Positions 17,288 to 25,749 of a DNA stretch of 41,298 nucleotides are shown here, piece after piece (within the stretch, counting starts at the first letter, position 1; each line of letters opens with the position of its first letter). Location of the stretch: NCBI GenBank assembly GCA_947453825.1, contig CANGHN010000018.1, positions 1 to 41,298 of the forward strand, read 5' to 3'. The notes beneath the pieces are model-generated. The model did not search any database, was not told the DNA's origin, and was given only the letters and a program-made list of their open reading frames with translations. Source of the DNA: Betaproteobacteria bacterium. GTDB taxonomy: Bacteria; Pseudomonadota; Gammaproteobacteria; Burkholderiales; Burkholderiaceae. A program made the translations under genes and the position numbers.

Positions 17288-17518
17288 ATGGGAAACCTAA
17301 ATTTAAGCAAATTCTCATCCCAGGCCAGCCCTGATGTATTAAGCGGCCTTCACCAGATAGCAGATGCCGAAGGTCGTAAGTTTCATGCTGTACTAGATGA
17401 AGCATTTAGGGATTACCTAAACAAAAAAGGTTTCTCAATTAATAGCCGCATAGCAATGTCTCACTTTGCTCAAAGTCTTCAAGAATTCGAAGACCTCTAC
17501 AAAGAACTTGCTAAGTAG
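17288..17518 (+). CDS. Putative ribbon-helix-helix antitoxin of a Doc toxin
   Basis: A 76-residue protein. I chose ATG 17288, which has GAGG eight to nine bases upstream and lies downstream of the promoter; an upstream ATG at 17237 falls inside the -35/operator and is rejected. Residues about 8-46 show the RHH-like pattern: a short strand, then DVLSGLHQIADAEGRKFHAVLDEAFRDYL. The C-terminal part, including SLQEFEDLYKELAK, probably wraps the toxin, as in Phd. Its stop overlaps the toxin start (TAGTG), a typical toxin-antitoxin coupling. The family assignment is from pattern only; a Phd/YefM fold is less likely. Confidence 0.78.
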   Translation: MGNLNLSKFSSQASPDVLSGLHQIADAEGRKFHAVLDEAFRDYLNKKGFSINSRIAMSHFAQSLQEFEDLYKELAK

Positions 17519-17889
17519 TGCTTTATCTTTCTACCAAAGAGGTCATGTTGATGCATGGCGTCTTGATACATCAATTCGGCGGCTCACCAGGCATTAGAGA
17601 TATAGCTGCGCTTGAAGCCGCCTTAAGTCGTCCAAAATCCGGTTATTACAAAGACGTAATCAATCAAGCTGCAGCATTGTTTGAAAGTCTTGCCATTAAC
17701 CATCCTTTCATAGATGGCAATAAAAGGATTGCATTTGCTGTCATGGATACTTTCTTACGAATCAATGGTTTTCGTATTCACTCTACCCCCAAGACAATAC
17801 ATAGCAAAATTATTTCTATGTTTGAAACTGGGGAATTAAAATTGAAATATATTGATACGTGGTTACGCGCAATATGTAAGCCAATTTAA
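17518..17889 (+). CDS. doc: Doc-family (Fic-fold) toxin, death-on-curing type
   Basis: A 123-residue protein matching Doc in length and motif. The catalytic loop HPFIDGNKR (62-70) has Lys where AMPylating Fic proteins have Gly, the Doc variant that in phage P1 phosphorylates EF-Tu and stops translation. The N-terminal YLSTKEVMLMHGVLI and the GSPGIRDIAALEAALSRP segment are typical. The start is GTG, sharing one base with the antitoxin stop. His62, Phe64, Asp66, Asn68, Lys69 and Arg70 are all present, so it looks active. It is followed by a terminator-like hairpin. Confidence 0.93.
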   Translation: MLYLSTKEVMLMHGVLIHQFGGSPGIRDIAALEAALSRPKSGYYKDVINQAAALFESLAINHPFIDGNKRIAFAVMDTFLRINGFRIHSTPKTIHSKIISMFETGELKLKYIDTWLRAICKPI

Positions 17890-17901
17890 TTTCCCAATAA
17901 A

Positions 17902-17930
17902 AAACGCAGCCATTGCTAGTAACTGCGTTT
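17902..17930. terminator. Bidirectional terminator between doc and the serine hydrolase
   Basis: An 8-bp stem AAACGCAG/CTGCGTTT (17902-17909 with 17923-17930) encloses a 13-base loop. T-rich stretches follow on both strands; the minus-strand side (GCGTTTTTTATT) is the better one. It lies between two convergent genes, where a shared terminator is expected. Confidence 0.65.
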
Positions 17931-17978
17931 ATTTTAAAGAGTGGAAACACCACGCTCAAATAATGGTGCCTGGATAAA

Positions 17979-19256
17979 TTATTTTTCTAAAGCTCCATAA
18001 ATCACTGCATTCAATTGCTCTCGATGGACCTTGCGGATTTCTCCAGGGGCTACACCCATCATGACAACGACCATTTGTTCTTTTGGATCGGCCCAGAAGA
18101 TCGTGCCATAAGCGCCGTTCCAGGTAAAGTCGCCAACGTTACCGTTAATTGCGGATAAACCTCTATCTGTTCGCACAGCCACACCTAAGCCAAAGCCATA
18201 ACCTACGCGGCCAGGCTCAGTGCCGCCGACATTATTTTTAATATCTTTATTGAGGTGATTGGACGCCATAAAGGCGACGGTCTGAGGACTCAGCACTCTT
18301 TTACCTTCGAGGCTACCGCCGTTGAGCAACATTTGACCAAAGCGAATGTAATCGCCAGCAGTAGAGTAAGCACATGATCCACCGCAATCAAATTTTACTT
18401 TCTGAGTATGAATATCTACCTTCTGTGGTTTACCAGTGAGCGGATCGATTGGTAATGGTTGCGCTAAGCGGGGGCGATCTTTTTCTGCCAGATCAAAAGT
18501 GGTATTAGACATACCGACTTTATTCCAAATCCGCTCTTGCATGACAGCGCCTAATGGCTTGCCTGCAATCTTCTCTTCAATAATACCAAGCACATCTAAA
18601 CCAAAACCATAATCCCACGCGGTACCTGGTTCATATAGCAATGGATTACTAGCCAGCTTATCCATAAATTCTTGCGCTGTGTATTGAACAGCAGCAGGTG
18701 CTGAACCCGCTGGATACATCTTATGTACAGGAGTGGCGCCGCGCCCACCATAAGTTAAGCCATTGGTATGACGCATTAAGTCTTGAATAGTGATGGGATT
18801 TTTTGCAGGCACTAAAGTGAGTTTGCCATCGGCATCGACTTGCCCCACTTTCATATCCTTAAATTGTGGATACCAATTAGAGATGGGGGCATTGAGTGGC
18901 AGCTTGCCTTCTTCATAAAAAGTTAAGGCACTGACTGCAGACATGACCTTGGTCATCGATGCTAGATTAAAAATAGCATCTGTAGTCATCGGCTTGTTAT
19001 TAGCTTTGTCTAAATAACCATAAGGTTTATAGATAGTGAGCTTGCCGTTTTTAGTGATGGCCAATACCGCACCCGCCATATTATTAGACGCAATTTGATC
19101 AGCAAAGAATGCATCGATTCTTTTGAGACCTTCTTGAGTAAAGCCTTGACCAGGGGTGGCGCTTAATGGCAACGGTGCTTTAGTAGCATCGGCGGCAAAC
19201 AGGGTTGCGCTCGCCAATAAGCCAGCAATCAGGCTAGCTGCCTGTAGTTTTTTCAT
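17979..19256 (-). CDS. Beta-lactamase-fold serine hydrolase (class C-like/EstB type)
   Basis: A 425-residue exported protein. ATG 19256 has GGAG eight bases upstream and gives the signal peptide MKKLQAASLIAGLLASATLFA; the ATG at 19268 would add four residues and overlap the ribosome-binding site. The catalytic tetrad motif is SMTK within FNLASMTKVMSA, and the second motif is probably at YGFGLD. The family (Beta-lactamase, PF00144) includes esterases, D-amino-acid amidases and true class C enzymes. No obvious KTG triad is seen near the C-terminus, which favours an esterase or peptidase-like role over antibiotic hydrolysis. Substrate unknown. Confidence 0.88.
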   Translation of the reverse strand: MKKLQAASLIAGLLASATLFAADATKAPLPLSATPGQGFTQEGLKRIDAFFADQIASNNMAGAVLAITKNGKLTIYKPYGYLDKANNKPMTTDAIFNLASMTKVMSAVSALTFYEEGKLPLNAPISNWYPQFKDMKVGQVDADGKLTLVPAKNPITIQDLMRHTNGLTYGGRGATPVHKMYPAGSAPAAVQYTAQEFMDKLASNPLLYEPGTAWDYGFGLDVLGIIEEKIAGKPLGAVMQERIWNKVGMSNTTFDLAEKDRPRLAQPLPIDPLTGKPQKVDIHTQKVKFDCGGSCAYSTAGDYIRFGQMLLNGGSLEGKRVLSPQTVAFMASNHLNKDIKNNVGGTEPGRVGYGFGLGVAVRTDRGLSAINGNVGDFTWNGAYGTIFWADPKEQMVVVMMGVAPGEIRKVHREQLNAVIYGALEK

Positions 19257-19462
19257 TATTGTCTCCATTGGATTGATCTTTTTTGCTTTTATCTTTTATC
19301 AGGGCTAATTTGTCTTTAAGCCCTTCTAAGCCTATTGAAACAGACTTTGGGCTTCACCCTAAAAAACACCGCATTGCTTAAGTCTATATATGAATATGGG
19401 TATATAGGAGCTACTTTTTATTATTTGTGGAAATAACTGTCAAATATGACAATAGCGCTCTT

Positions 19463-21166
19463 ATGTATAAATACGATCACATTGACCAAACCCTAGTAGA
19501 TCAACGGGTTGCCCAATTTCGGGACCAGGTAGCTAGACGTCTTGATGGCAGCTTGGCTGAAGAAGAATTCCGCCCACTGCGCCTACAAAATGGCCTGTAT
19601 CACCAGCGCCATGCCTACATGCTGCGCGTTGCTATTCCCTATGGTTTGTTTAGCGCCAAACAATTACGTACCCTAGCCTTCATTGCAGAAAAATATGACC
19701 GTGGTTATGGACATTTCACAACCCGTCAAAACATTCAGTACAACTGGGTCAAGCTCGAAGAGACTCCTGATATTTTGGCTGAGCTGGCCAAAGTAGAGAT
19801 GCACGCTATACAAACTTCAGGTAACTGTATTCGCAACATTACAAGCGATGCCTTTGCTGGTGTCTCAGGCGATGAGTATGTCGATACCCGTCCTATTTGT
19901 GAGTTGTTACGTCAATGGTCAACACTGCATCCAGAATTTGCACACTTGCCCCGTAAATTTAAATTTGCCGTGAATGGCTCCAAAGAAGATCGCACGGTAC
20001 TTCTGTGTCATGACGTTGGTATTGAGCTGAAACAAGACTCTAGTGGAGCGCTAGTTGCGGATCTGTATGCTGGCGGTGGCATGGGTCGCACCCCTATCTT
20101 GGGCTCTTTGATTAAACAAGGACTGCCTTGGCAAGTACTACCTAGCTATCTCACTGCCCTACTGCGTGTTTATAACCGCTTTGGTCGTCGCGACAATCTG
20201 TATAAGGCTCGCATCAAGATTTTGGTGAAGGCTTTAGGTCCAGAAGAGTTTGCGCGCCAAGTCGAGGGTGAATGGGCACATATTCAGAATAGTGATGATA
20301 ACTTTACGCAAGCAGAATGGGATCGGGTTGCCAAGCACTTTACCAAACCTGCTTACAAAAACTTATCCGCACTGAGTACTGAGAAATTAATAGCCAGCGT
20401 TGCAGAAAAAGATCACATTGCTTTTGCCCGCTGGTTAGAGCGCAATGTCAAAGCACATCAAGTATCAGGTTATGCCAGTGTGATTCTGTCTCTCAAACCT
20501 CATGGTACTGCTGCACCTGGCGATGCTACTGCTGCGCAAATGCTGGCGATTGCAGACTTAGCAGATCAATATAGCTTTGGCGAGTTACGCGCTACGCATG
20601 AACAAAACTTAGTACTAGCTGATGTTGAACAAGCAGAGTTACCCAATCTTTGGCAGGCTGCCAAGAAACAAAACTTGGTCTTGCCTAATATTGGCTTACT
20701 CACCGACATCATCGCTTGCCCAGGCGGTGACTTTTGCTCATTAGCCAATGCCAAATCTTTGCCGATTGCCAAGGCAATTCAGGAACGCTTTGACGATCTC
20801 GACTATTTATATGACTTAGGTGATATCACCCTCAATATCTCTGGCTGCATTAACTCCTGCGGCCACCATCACGTTGGCAATATTGGTGTTCTGGGTGTCG
20901 ATAAAGATGGTGAAGAGTGGTACCAGATCACTTTAGGCGGTGAACAAGGTAATGATGCTGCCATTGGCAAAGTCATTGGCCCTTCTTTTTATGCTGATGA
21001 AATTCCGGATGTGATGAGCAACATCATTAACACCTATGTTTCAGAGCGCAGTCACGAAGAGGCCTTCATTGAGACTTATCGTCGTCTGGGAGTTACCCCC
21101 TTTAAAGAGGCAGCTTATCAACATGCCAAGAAAAAAGGGCAACCTGCAGAAGTGAGCGCATCATGA
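19463..21166 (+). CDS. cysI: Assimilatory sulfite reductase hemoprotein (siroheme/4Fe-4S)
   Basis: A protein of about 567 residues of the nitrite/sulfite reductase family, reducing sulfite to sulfide. It binds siroheme and a 4Fe-4S cluster through CPGGDFC (C-x5-C) and CINSC (C-x3-C) near residues 420-470. FTTRQNIQYNWVKLEE and TSGNCIRNI are the conserved substrate and siroheme pocket segments. ATG 19463 begins MYKYDHIDQTLVDQRVAQFR, the usual family N-terminus; a GTG at 19427 would add 12 residues and follows an AGGAG by 17 bases. The neighbours DUF934, cobA and cbiX serve the same pathway. No flavoprotein CysJ is nearby; betaproteobacterial enzymes of this type often lack it. Confidence 0.92.
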   Translation: MYKYDHIDQTLVDQRVAQFRDQVARRLDGSLAEEEFRPLRLQNGLYHQRHAYMLRVAIPYGLFSAKQLRTLAFIAEKYDRGYGHFTTRQNIQYNWVKLEETPDILAELAKVEMHAIQTSGNCIRNITSDAFAGVSGDEYVDTRPICELLRQWSTLHPEFAHLPRKFKFAVNGSKEDRTVLLCHDVGIELKQDSSGALVADLYAGGGMGRTPILGSLIKQGLPWQVLPSYLTALLRVYNRFGRRDNLYKARIKILVKALGPEEFARQVEGEWAHIQNSDDNFTQAEWDRVAKHFTKPAYKNLSALSTEKLIASVAEKDHIAFARWLERNVKAHQVSGYASVILSLKPHGTAAPGDATAAQMLAIADLADQYSFGELRATHEQNLVLADVEQAELPNLWQAAKKQNLVLPNIGLLTDIIACPGGDFCSLANAKSLPIAKAIQERFDDLDYLYDLGDITLNISGCINSCGHHHVGNIGVLGVDKDGEEWYQITLGGEQGNDAAIGKVIGPSFYADEIPDVMSNIINTYVSERSHEEAFIETYRRLGVTPFKEAAYQHAKKKGQPAEVSAS

Positions 21167-21738
21167 GTCAAGCTGCGTCAACGATCATCGCTTCTCACCA
21201 AACGATAGTGCACTTTCCACAAGGGGGCGAGCCTTATACCGTTCCAAATGAATGGCTGATTTGGAGTGGCAGTCAAGATGAAGGTGGCTTGCCCGATCTT
21301 GAGCATGGCGCTCACAAAGTATTAGTGCCGTTTTGTTGGTGGATCATTCATCATCACGAGGCAGATGTGATTGCTCTGGCCCAAAAGGGGCAAATTGGTG
21401 TTTGGTTTGCTAGCGATGATGACATTCTTAAACATGCTGAACTGATTGAAGCTGGAAAAAGAATATGGCCTCTTGTAGCGGCTCACTTTCCGATCTTTAG
21501 AGATGGTCGTAGTTTTAGTACGGCAGCACTGCTGCGCGGCCGCTTTGCCTGGCAAGGAGAAATCCGCGCAATTGGGGATGTACTGATTGATCAGCTATTG
21601 CAAGGTGCTCGTGTAGGCTTTGATAGTTTTGCTTTGCGCCCCGACCAAAGCATTAAGGTCGCCCTCAAGCAATTTTACTTATTTACTGTAACTACCCAAA
21701 ATAGCTGGCGTAATAAACGCGCCACATTGAGTGTCTAA
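21163..21738 (+). CDS. DUF934 protein associated with sulfite reduction
   Basis: A 191-residue protein of the DUF934 family (COG3749), found almost always next to betaproteobacterial and alphaproteobacterial cysI. VWFASDDDILKHAE, FPIFRDGRSFSTAALLR and VLIDQLLQGARVGFDSFALR are recognisable family blocks. Its molecular role is unproven; an accessory or electron-transfer role for sulfite reductase has been suggested. Its ATG overlaps the cysI stop (ATGA), and cobA begins immediately after its stop. Confidence 0.9.
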   Translation: MSQAASTIIASHQTIVHFPQGGEPYTVPNEWLIWSGSQDEGGLPDLEHGAHKVLVPFCWWIIHHHEADVIALAQKGQIGVWFASDDDILKHAELIEAGKRIWPLVAAHFPIFRDGRSFSTAALLRGRFAWQGEIRAIGDVLIDQLLQGARVGFDSFALRPDQSIKVALKQFYLFTVTTQNSWRNKRATLSV

Positions 21739-22572
21739 ATGAGAAATCAGACTAGCAATAACGCACTTGGCAAAGTCTATTTAGTCGGCGCCGGACCTGG
21801 CGCGGCTGACTTAATTACAGTGCGTGGTGCCAAGCTCTTAGAAAAAGCGGATATTGTTTTTTATGATGCTTTAGTTGCAGCAGAAATGCTCGCACTGTGT
21901 CCACAAGCAATCCAAGTACCAGTAGGTAAACGTTGTGGCAAGCTCTCTTCGGCCCAACACTTTATTAATAAGCGTTTAGTCGATGCTGCTCACAAACATC
22001 AAATTATCGTGCGCCTTAAAGGTGGTGATCCGATGCTCTTTGGTCGCGCTGATGAAGAAATTCAATCCCTAAAAGCCGCTGGGATTGCTATTGAAGTAGT
22101 ACCAGGCATCACTGCTGCCCTAGCTGGAGCAGCCAGCATTGGGCAATCTCTAACGCTGCGGGGTATTTCTCGAAGCGTAGCCTTTGTGACATTGGCTCAA
22201 GGCGCTGAAAATGTTACCCCTGGACAACCACTTGCCAACCCCTCAGCGGATACTTTGGTGTATTACATGGGTCGTAAAGATGCTGCGCGCATTGCCCAGC
22301 AGTTAATTGATCAAAGTCCTAATCATGACGCACAAACACCGGTGCAAATTTTAGAAGCAGTCAGTACGCCTAATGAGCGTCAATGGTCTAGCTCTTTAAA
22401 AGAGTTAGCACTTGGTAAAGCAGACTCATGGTTTGATAATAATTCACCAGCACTCATTATGGTAGGTGAAGCCCTCAGAAAAACAGAGACTCAGTTAGAG
22501 CGCTCTGGCGCTGAAGTCGATAATGGCTTGCAAGACCGCCAAATCCTCGCCGACAGCCGGCGTAGTGCTTAA
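21739..22572 (+). CDS. cobA: Uroporphyrinogen-III C-methyltransferase (SUMT)
   Basis: A 277-residue cytoplasmic enzyme that uses two SAM molecules to make precorrin-2 from uroporphyrinogen III, the first committed step to siroheme. KVYLVGAGPGAADLITVRGAKLL opens the protein with the GxGxGD-like SAM site, and VVPGITAALAGAASIGQSLTLRG is the second signature. Its length matches stand-alone SUMT; the dehydrogenase/ferrochelatase half of CysG is absent. The start follows the DUF934 stop with no gap. The last 78 bp overlap the convergent cbiX gene. It supplies cofactor for CysI. Confidence 0.95.
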   Translation: MRNQTSNNALGKVYLVGAGPGAADLITVRGAKLLEKADIVFYDALVAAEMLALCPQAIQVPVGKRCGKLSSAQHFINKRLVDAAHKHQIIVRLKGGDPMLFGRADEEIQSLKAAGIAIEVVPGITAALAGAASIGQSLTLRGISRSVAFVTLAQGAENVTPGQPLANPSADTLVYYMGRKDAARIAQQLIDQSPNHDAQTPVQILEAVSTPNERQWSSSLKELALGKADSWFDNNSPALIMVGEALRKTETQLERSGAEVDNGLQDRQILADSRRSA

Positions 22573-22857
22573 AGCAATCTGCGGATACTGTTTTTGACAA
22601 GCTTCTAGCAAGACCGGGAAATCATTTCTGAGATGTCCGCCTTGCCCAAAAAAGACTGGTACTACCGTAATCCTTTTGACACCTTGACTATTTAAGCTGG
22701 CTACAGCCTCTTCTAAAGAAGGCTGCATCATTTCTAAAAAGGCGAGCGCTACTGGTGTAGCAGCATGCTGCTGACGCCAGAGTTCTGCAAGTCGATCAAA
22801 AGGCTCGCGCCAGCGACTATCCCGGGCACCGTGTCCAAATAAGATGATTGCTTTCAT
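22495..22857 (-). CDS. cbiX: Sirohydrochlorin chelatase (CbiX/SirB type)
   Basis: A 120-residue single-domain chelatase that inserts iron (siroheme) or cobalt into sirohydrochlorin. The N-terminal ILFGHGARDSRW holds the catalytic histidine, and VPVFFGQGGHLRNDFP holds a second conserved histidine near residue 76. The length is right for the small CbiX form. It completes, with CobA and a precorrin-2 dehydrogenase not seen here, siroheme synthesis for CysI. It is convergent with cobA and overlaps its 3' end by 78 bp, giving complementary transcripts. Confidence 0.92.
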   Translation of the reverse strand: MKAIILFGHGARDSRWREPFDRLAELWRQQHAATPVALAFLEMMQPSLEEAVASLNSQGVKRITVVPVFFGQGGHLRNDFPVLLEACQKQYPQIALSTTPAVGEDLAVLQAIIDFSARAL

Positions 22858-22927
22858 GGAAGGTTATACACTCTCACTATTAATAGATTAACCCGTATAG
22901 CTTAACTCCATTTTATAAAAGATATCG

Positions 22928-23947
22928 ATGAGCGATTTACTGAACCAAACCTGGATGATTGTTCTGATGAGTGCCGCCTTAATAGGCGCCGTACTCTCTG
23001 CAGTTCATTATGCTGAAGTCATCGCCCATAAAACCGGGGAGCCATTTGGTACCCTGGTGCTGGCCTTGAGCGTAACTATTATTGAAGTGGCCCTCATTGT
23101 CTCAATGATGCTAACTGGTCATGAGGGTTCAGAGTTCATTGCCAGGGATACCATCTTTGCAACCATCATGATTATTGTTAATGGCGTCATTGGTATATGT
23201 ATCTTTACAGGAGGCCTCAAACATTATGAATTAGCCTTTCGCAACGAGGGCACTAACTCCATGCTGGCAGTTCTGATTGCTTTAGCCACTTTCATTTTAG
23301 TAATGCCGATTGTGACAGTGAGTACCCCTGGTCCGGATTTCACCAAAAGTCAATTAGCATTTGCTGGCACTGCCTCATTTGCTCTTTACCTAGCCTTCTT
23401 ATTCTTTCAGACAGTAAGTCACCGCGACTATTACCTGCCTCAGACTGAAGAGAAAAAAACTGATATCAATTTTCATGCACCTAAGCCTAGTAATGCCAAA
23501 ACAGCAGCCAGCGCAGTCCTATTGCTAATCTCGCTCATTGCAGTAGTTGCTCTTGCAAAACTCTTAAGTCCTTCAATTGAGGCTGGGGTCGCTGCAGCAG
23601 GCGCTCCTAAAACCATCGTAGGTATTGCGATTGCCCTATTAGTCTTATTACCAGAAAGTCTTGCTGCCGTAAGAGCAGCAAAAGCCAATCGTTTGCAAAG
23701 TAGTCTAAATTTAGCGCTGGGCTCTGCCTTAGCTAGCATTGGCTTAACCATTCCGGCAGTAGCGGCAATTGCGATCTACTTTAATTTACCGTTGAGCTTA
23801 GGCATTAGCAGTCTCAACCTGACACTGATGTACTTGTCTTTCTTCATCTGCACATTAACTCTGGCGATTGGTAGAACCACCCTCTTGCAAGGAGTGGTGC
23901 ACCTCATCATTTTCCTAGAGTACTTGTTCTTAAGTCTGGTGCCTTAG
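22928..23947 (+). CDS. chaA: Calcium/cation:proton antiporter, ChaA-like
   Basis: A 339-residue inner-membrane protein with about eleven hydrophobic segments in the CaCA family. The two alpha-repeat signatures are visible: HKTGEPFGTLVLALSVTIIEVALIVSMM (about 35-62) and LLPESLAAVRAAKANRLQSSLNLALGSALASIGLTIPAV (about 236-275). Both contain the conserved glutamates needed for ion exchange. E. coli ChaA exports Ca2+, Na+ and K+ against H+. The gene is divergent from cbiX and is preceded by a short AT-rich region. It converges with the outer-membrane gene 11 bp away. Confidence 0.92.
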   Translation: MSDLLNQTWMIVLMSAALIGAVLSAVHYAEVIAHKTGEPFGTLVLALSVTIIEVALIVSMMLTGHEGSEFIARDTIFATIMIIVNGVIGICIFTGGLKHYELAFRNEGTNSMLAVLIALATFILVMPIVTVSTPGPDFTKSQLAFAGTASFALYLAFLFFQTVSHRDYYLPQTEEKKTDINFHAPKPSNAKTAASAVLLLISLIAVVALAKLLSPSIEAGVAAAGAPKTIVGIAIALLVLLPESLAAVRAAKANRLQSSLNLALGSALASIGLTIPAVAAIAIYFNLPLSLGISSLNLTLMYLSFFICTLTLAIGRTTLLQGVVHLIIFLEYLFLSLVP

Positions 23948-23958
23948 AAGCCTAGCCT

Positions 23959-24813
23959 CTAGAAAGAGTAAGCCACTTTCAAGCCAGCCTCAATTGTGTT
24001 GTTAGCAGGCTCATAAGCACTAAATGAAGCAGTTCTGCGGCCAGCGCTGATGGTGCCGTTATAGGTATTTGACTGCCCAATATTCCAATAGGTCACAAAA
24101 GGACCTACAGACCATTTCTCAAACTGGTACATCGAAGAAAAACGTAAGCCGTAGCCTTGATTCTGTTGGTTCGTGATATTCGGAAGGTAGCTAGACGCTT
24201 GTGAAAGTTTCGTGATTTGCTTACCCTGAATCAAATAATCGTACTCAATGGCAGTCTCAATGCGATGAGTATCGTTCACCATCATGCGATGGGTAACACC
24301 AATCGGTAAATAAAAATAGGAGCTTGAGCGCTGGTAGGCATATTGACCGGTGCTGGTCTGACCACCCTGGTTATCAAATAAGTAGCGATAACCCAGACCC
24401 ATATAAGGCGCCAATACAAAGCCGCCTAACGCGCTAAAGTTAAAGTCATAACCAGAGAGACCGCGCGCTTCACCATAGTAGTAAGGAATATTACTTTGCG
24501 TACCGCTGCCACTATATTTAGCTGGACCATAGGCATAGCGCAGATCTCCCCTTGCATACCAACCCTTAGCAAAAGCATAAATACCACTGTAGTCAATGCC
24601 AACCATGGTGGCTTTGAGCGACACATCAACGCCAGGCTCAACATTAGGTTCGAGGTACTGATACCCAGATACTGTTACGCCAACAGTATTGCTAGTCTTA
24701 GTAGCCAGTGGATTCAGGCTTTCTTTTTTAGCTTGAGCAAAAACAGTTTGGCTCAAACCCAATGCCAGCAAAGCGCAGATCCCGGAATGGGTAAATAAAC
24801 GTTTCATCATCAT
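23959..24813 (-). CDS. Outer-membrane beta-barrel protein at the end of the T2SS operon
   Basis: A 284-residue protein with a signal peptide (cleavage near TVFAQA, about residue 27). Alternating hydrophobic strands rich in Gly, Tyr and Ser run through the mature part, ending in the aromatic residue expected for BamA recognition (KVAYSF). I do not recognise a named family. Three tandem ATGs offer starts. Its gene follows the M23 peptidase by 4 bp, so it is probably co-transcribed with the type II secretion genes. It could help assembly of the secretion system or be an unrelated passenger. Confidence 0.75.
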   Translation of the reverse strand: MMMKRLFTHSGICALLALGLSQTVFAQAKKESLNPLATKTSNTVGVTVSGYQYLEPNVEPGVDVSLKATMVGIDYSGIYAFAKGWYARGDLRYAYGPAKYSGSGTQSNIPYYYGEARGLSGYDFNFSALGGFVLAPYMGLGYRYLFDNQGGQTSTGQYAYQRSSSYFYLPIGVTHRMMVNDTHRIETAIEYDYLIQGKQITKLSQASSYLPNITNQQNQGYGLRFSSMYQFEKWSVGPFVTYWNIGQSNTYNGTISAGRRTASFSAYEPANNTIEAGLKVAYSF

Positions 24814-24817
24814 GAGA

Positions 24818-25744
24818 TTAGTTTTTGCCTAAAGTCATACCATCACGCAGTACTTCATAATGCAAGTGTGGTCCGGTTGATCTTCCGGTAGAACCTACCT
24901 TCCCAATCATTTGGGATTGCTTTACAAACTCCCCTTGCTTTACTAATAACTCTTGCGCATGTGCATAGCGAGTCACTACCGCATTCTTATGCTGAATATC
25001 AACTACGTAGCCATACTCTGAATCCCAGGCAGCACGTGTCACCACCCCTTCAGCGGTTGCTAAAATTGGTGTGCCATACGCTGCTGGGAAGTCAGTGCCT
25101 TCATGCCAAGCAACTTGCTGTGTTAAAGGGTCCATGCGATAACCCAAGCCACTAGAGGCTTGTGGCATCAAAGGCAATGGGGATGCCGTTGGAATGGCAT
25201 TGGCAGCATCCCAACTTTGAGTGAGTGACTTTTGCACTTCTTCTACGCGATTACTCAGCGCTATCGAATCTTGTACGGTGCGATCCAAACGCGCTCCATA
25301 CTGCTCACCTTGATTGCCTAGATTGATCACTGCATTTGCTGGATTGATGGGTCCACCTTGGGCATTACCTAAATCAATCACATGATTGACATAGCCGCCA
25401 TTGCGGTTACTGGCTATATTGATTTGGCCATTACTTCTGGCAAGCTGTATTCGTAAATCGTCTAACTGAGCCAGATTTCTTTGGGCTTCATCTAGTCTAG
25501 CTTGCAACTCCATGAGCTTGGTTTCGTAATCATCTTCAGAGTTGGCAACGAAGCGTTTCTCGATGAGCTCTTTTTTCTCCATGGCATGCAAGATGTCTTT
25601 AGTCTCATCGGTAATGGAATAAATTCCTACATTAGCGCCTACCATTAATGCTAATGCCGTTGCTGTTCCAAATACCAGATGACGTGCTGTGAGTGAAATT
25701 TCTCTCACTTTGCTATGCGGTCCGGTCATGATTAATATTTGCAT
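24818..25744 (-). CDS. M23-family (LytM) peptidoglycan peptidase
   Basis: A 308-residue protein with an N-terminal membrane anchor (about residues 22-46), a coiled-coil-like region (about 75-105, DDYETKLMELQARLDEAQRNL) and a C-terminal LytM domain (about 195-300). Metal ligands are in HEGTDF (first His and Asp) and HLHYE (HxH), with a supporting histidine in YAHAQ; all are present, so it looks catalytic rather than an EnvC-type activator. It should cleave peptide cross-links in the periplasm. Its start lies 6 bp after gspF. Placement suggests wall remodelling for the secretin or pseudopilus. Confidence 0.9.
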   Translation of the reverse strand: MQILIMTGPHSKVREISLTARHLVFGTATALALMVGANVGIYSITDETKDILHAMEKKELIEKRFVANSEDDYETKLMELQARLDEAQRNLAQLDDLRIQLARSNGQINIASNRNGGYVNHVIDLGNAQGGPINPANAVINLGNQGEQYGARLDRTVQDSIALSNRVEEVQKSLTQSWDAANAIPTASPLPLMPQASSGLGYRMDPLTQQVAWHEGTDFPAAYGTPILATAEGVVTRAAWDSEYGYVVDIQHKNAVVTRYAHAQELLVKQGEFVKQSQMIGKVGSTGRSTGPHLHYEVLRDGMTLGKN

Positions 25745-25749
25745 CGTTT

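Noticed and set aside
19391..19412. Two TATATA-type elements 10 bp apart upstream of cysI, considered as an operator.
   Set aside because: Simple AT-rich repeats near a promoter are common, and there is no regulator gene nearby to tie them to.
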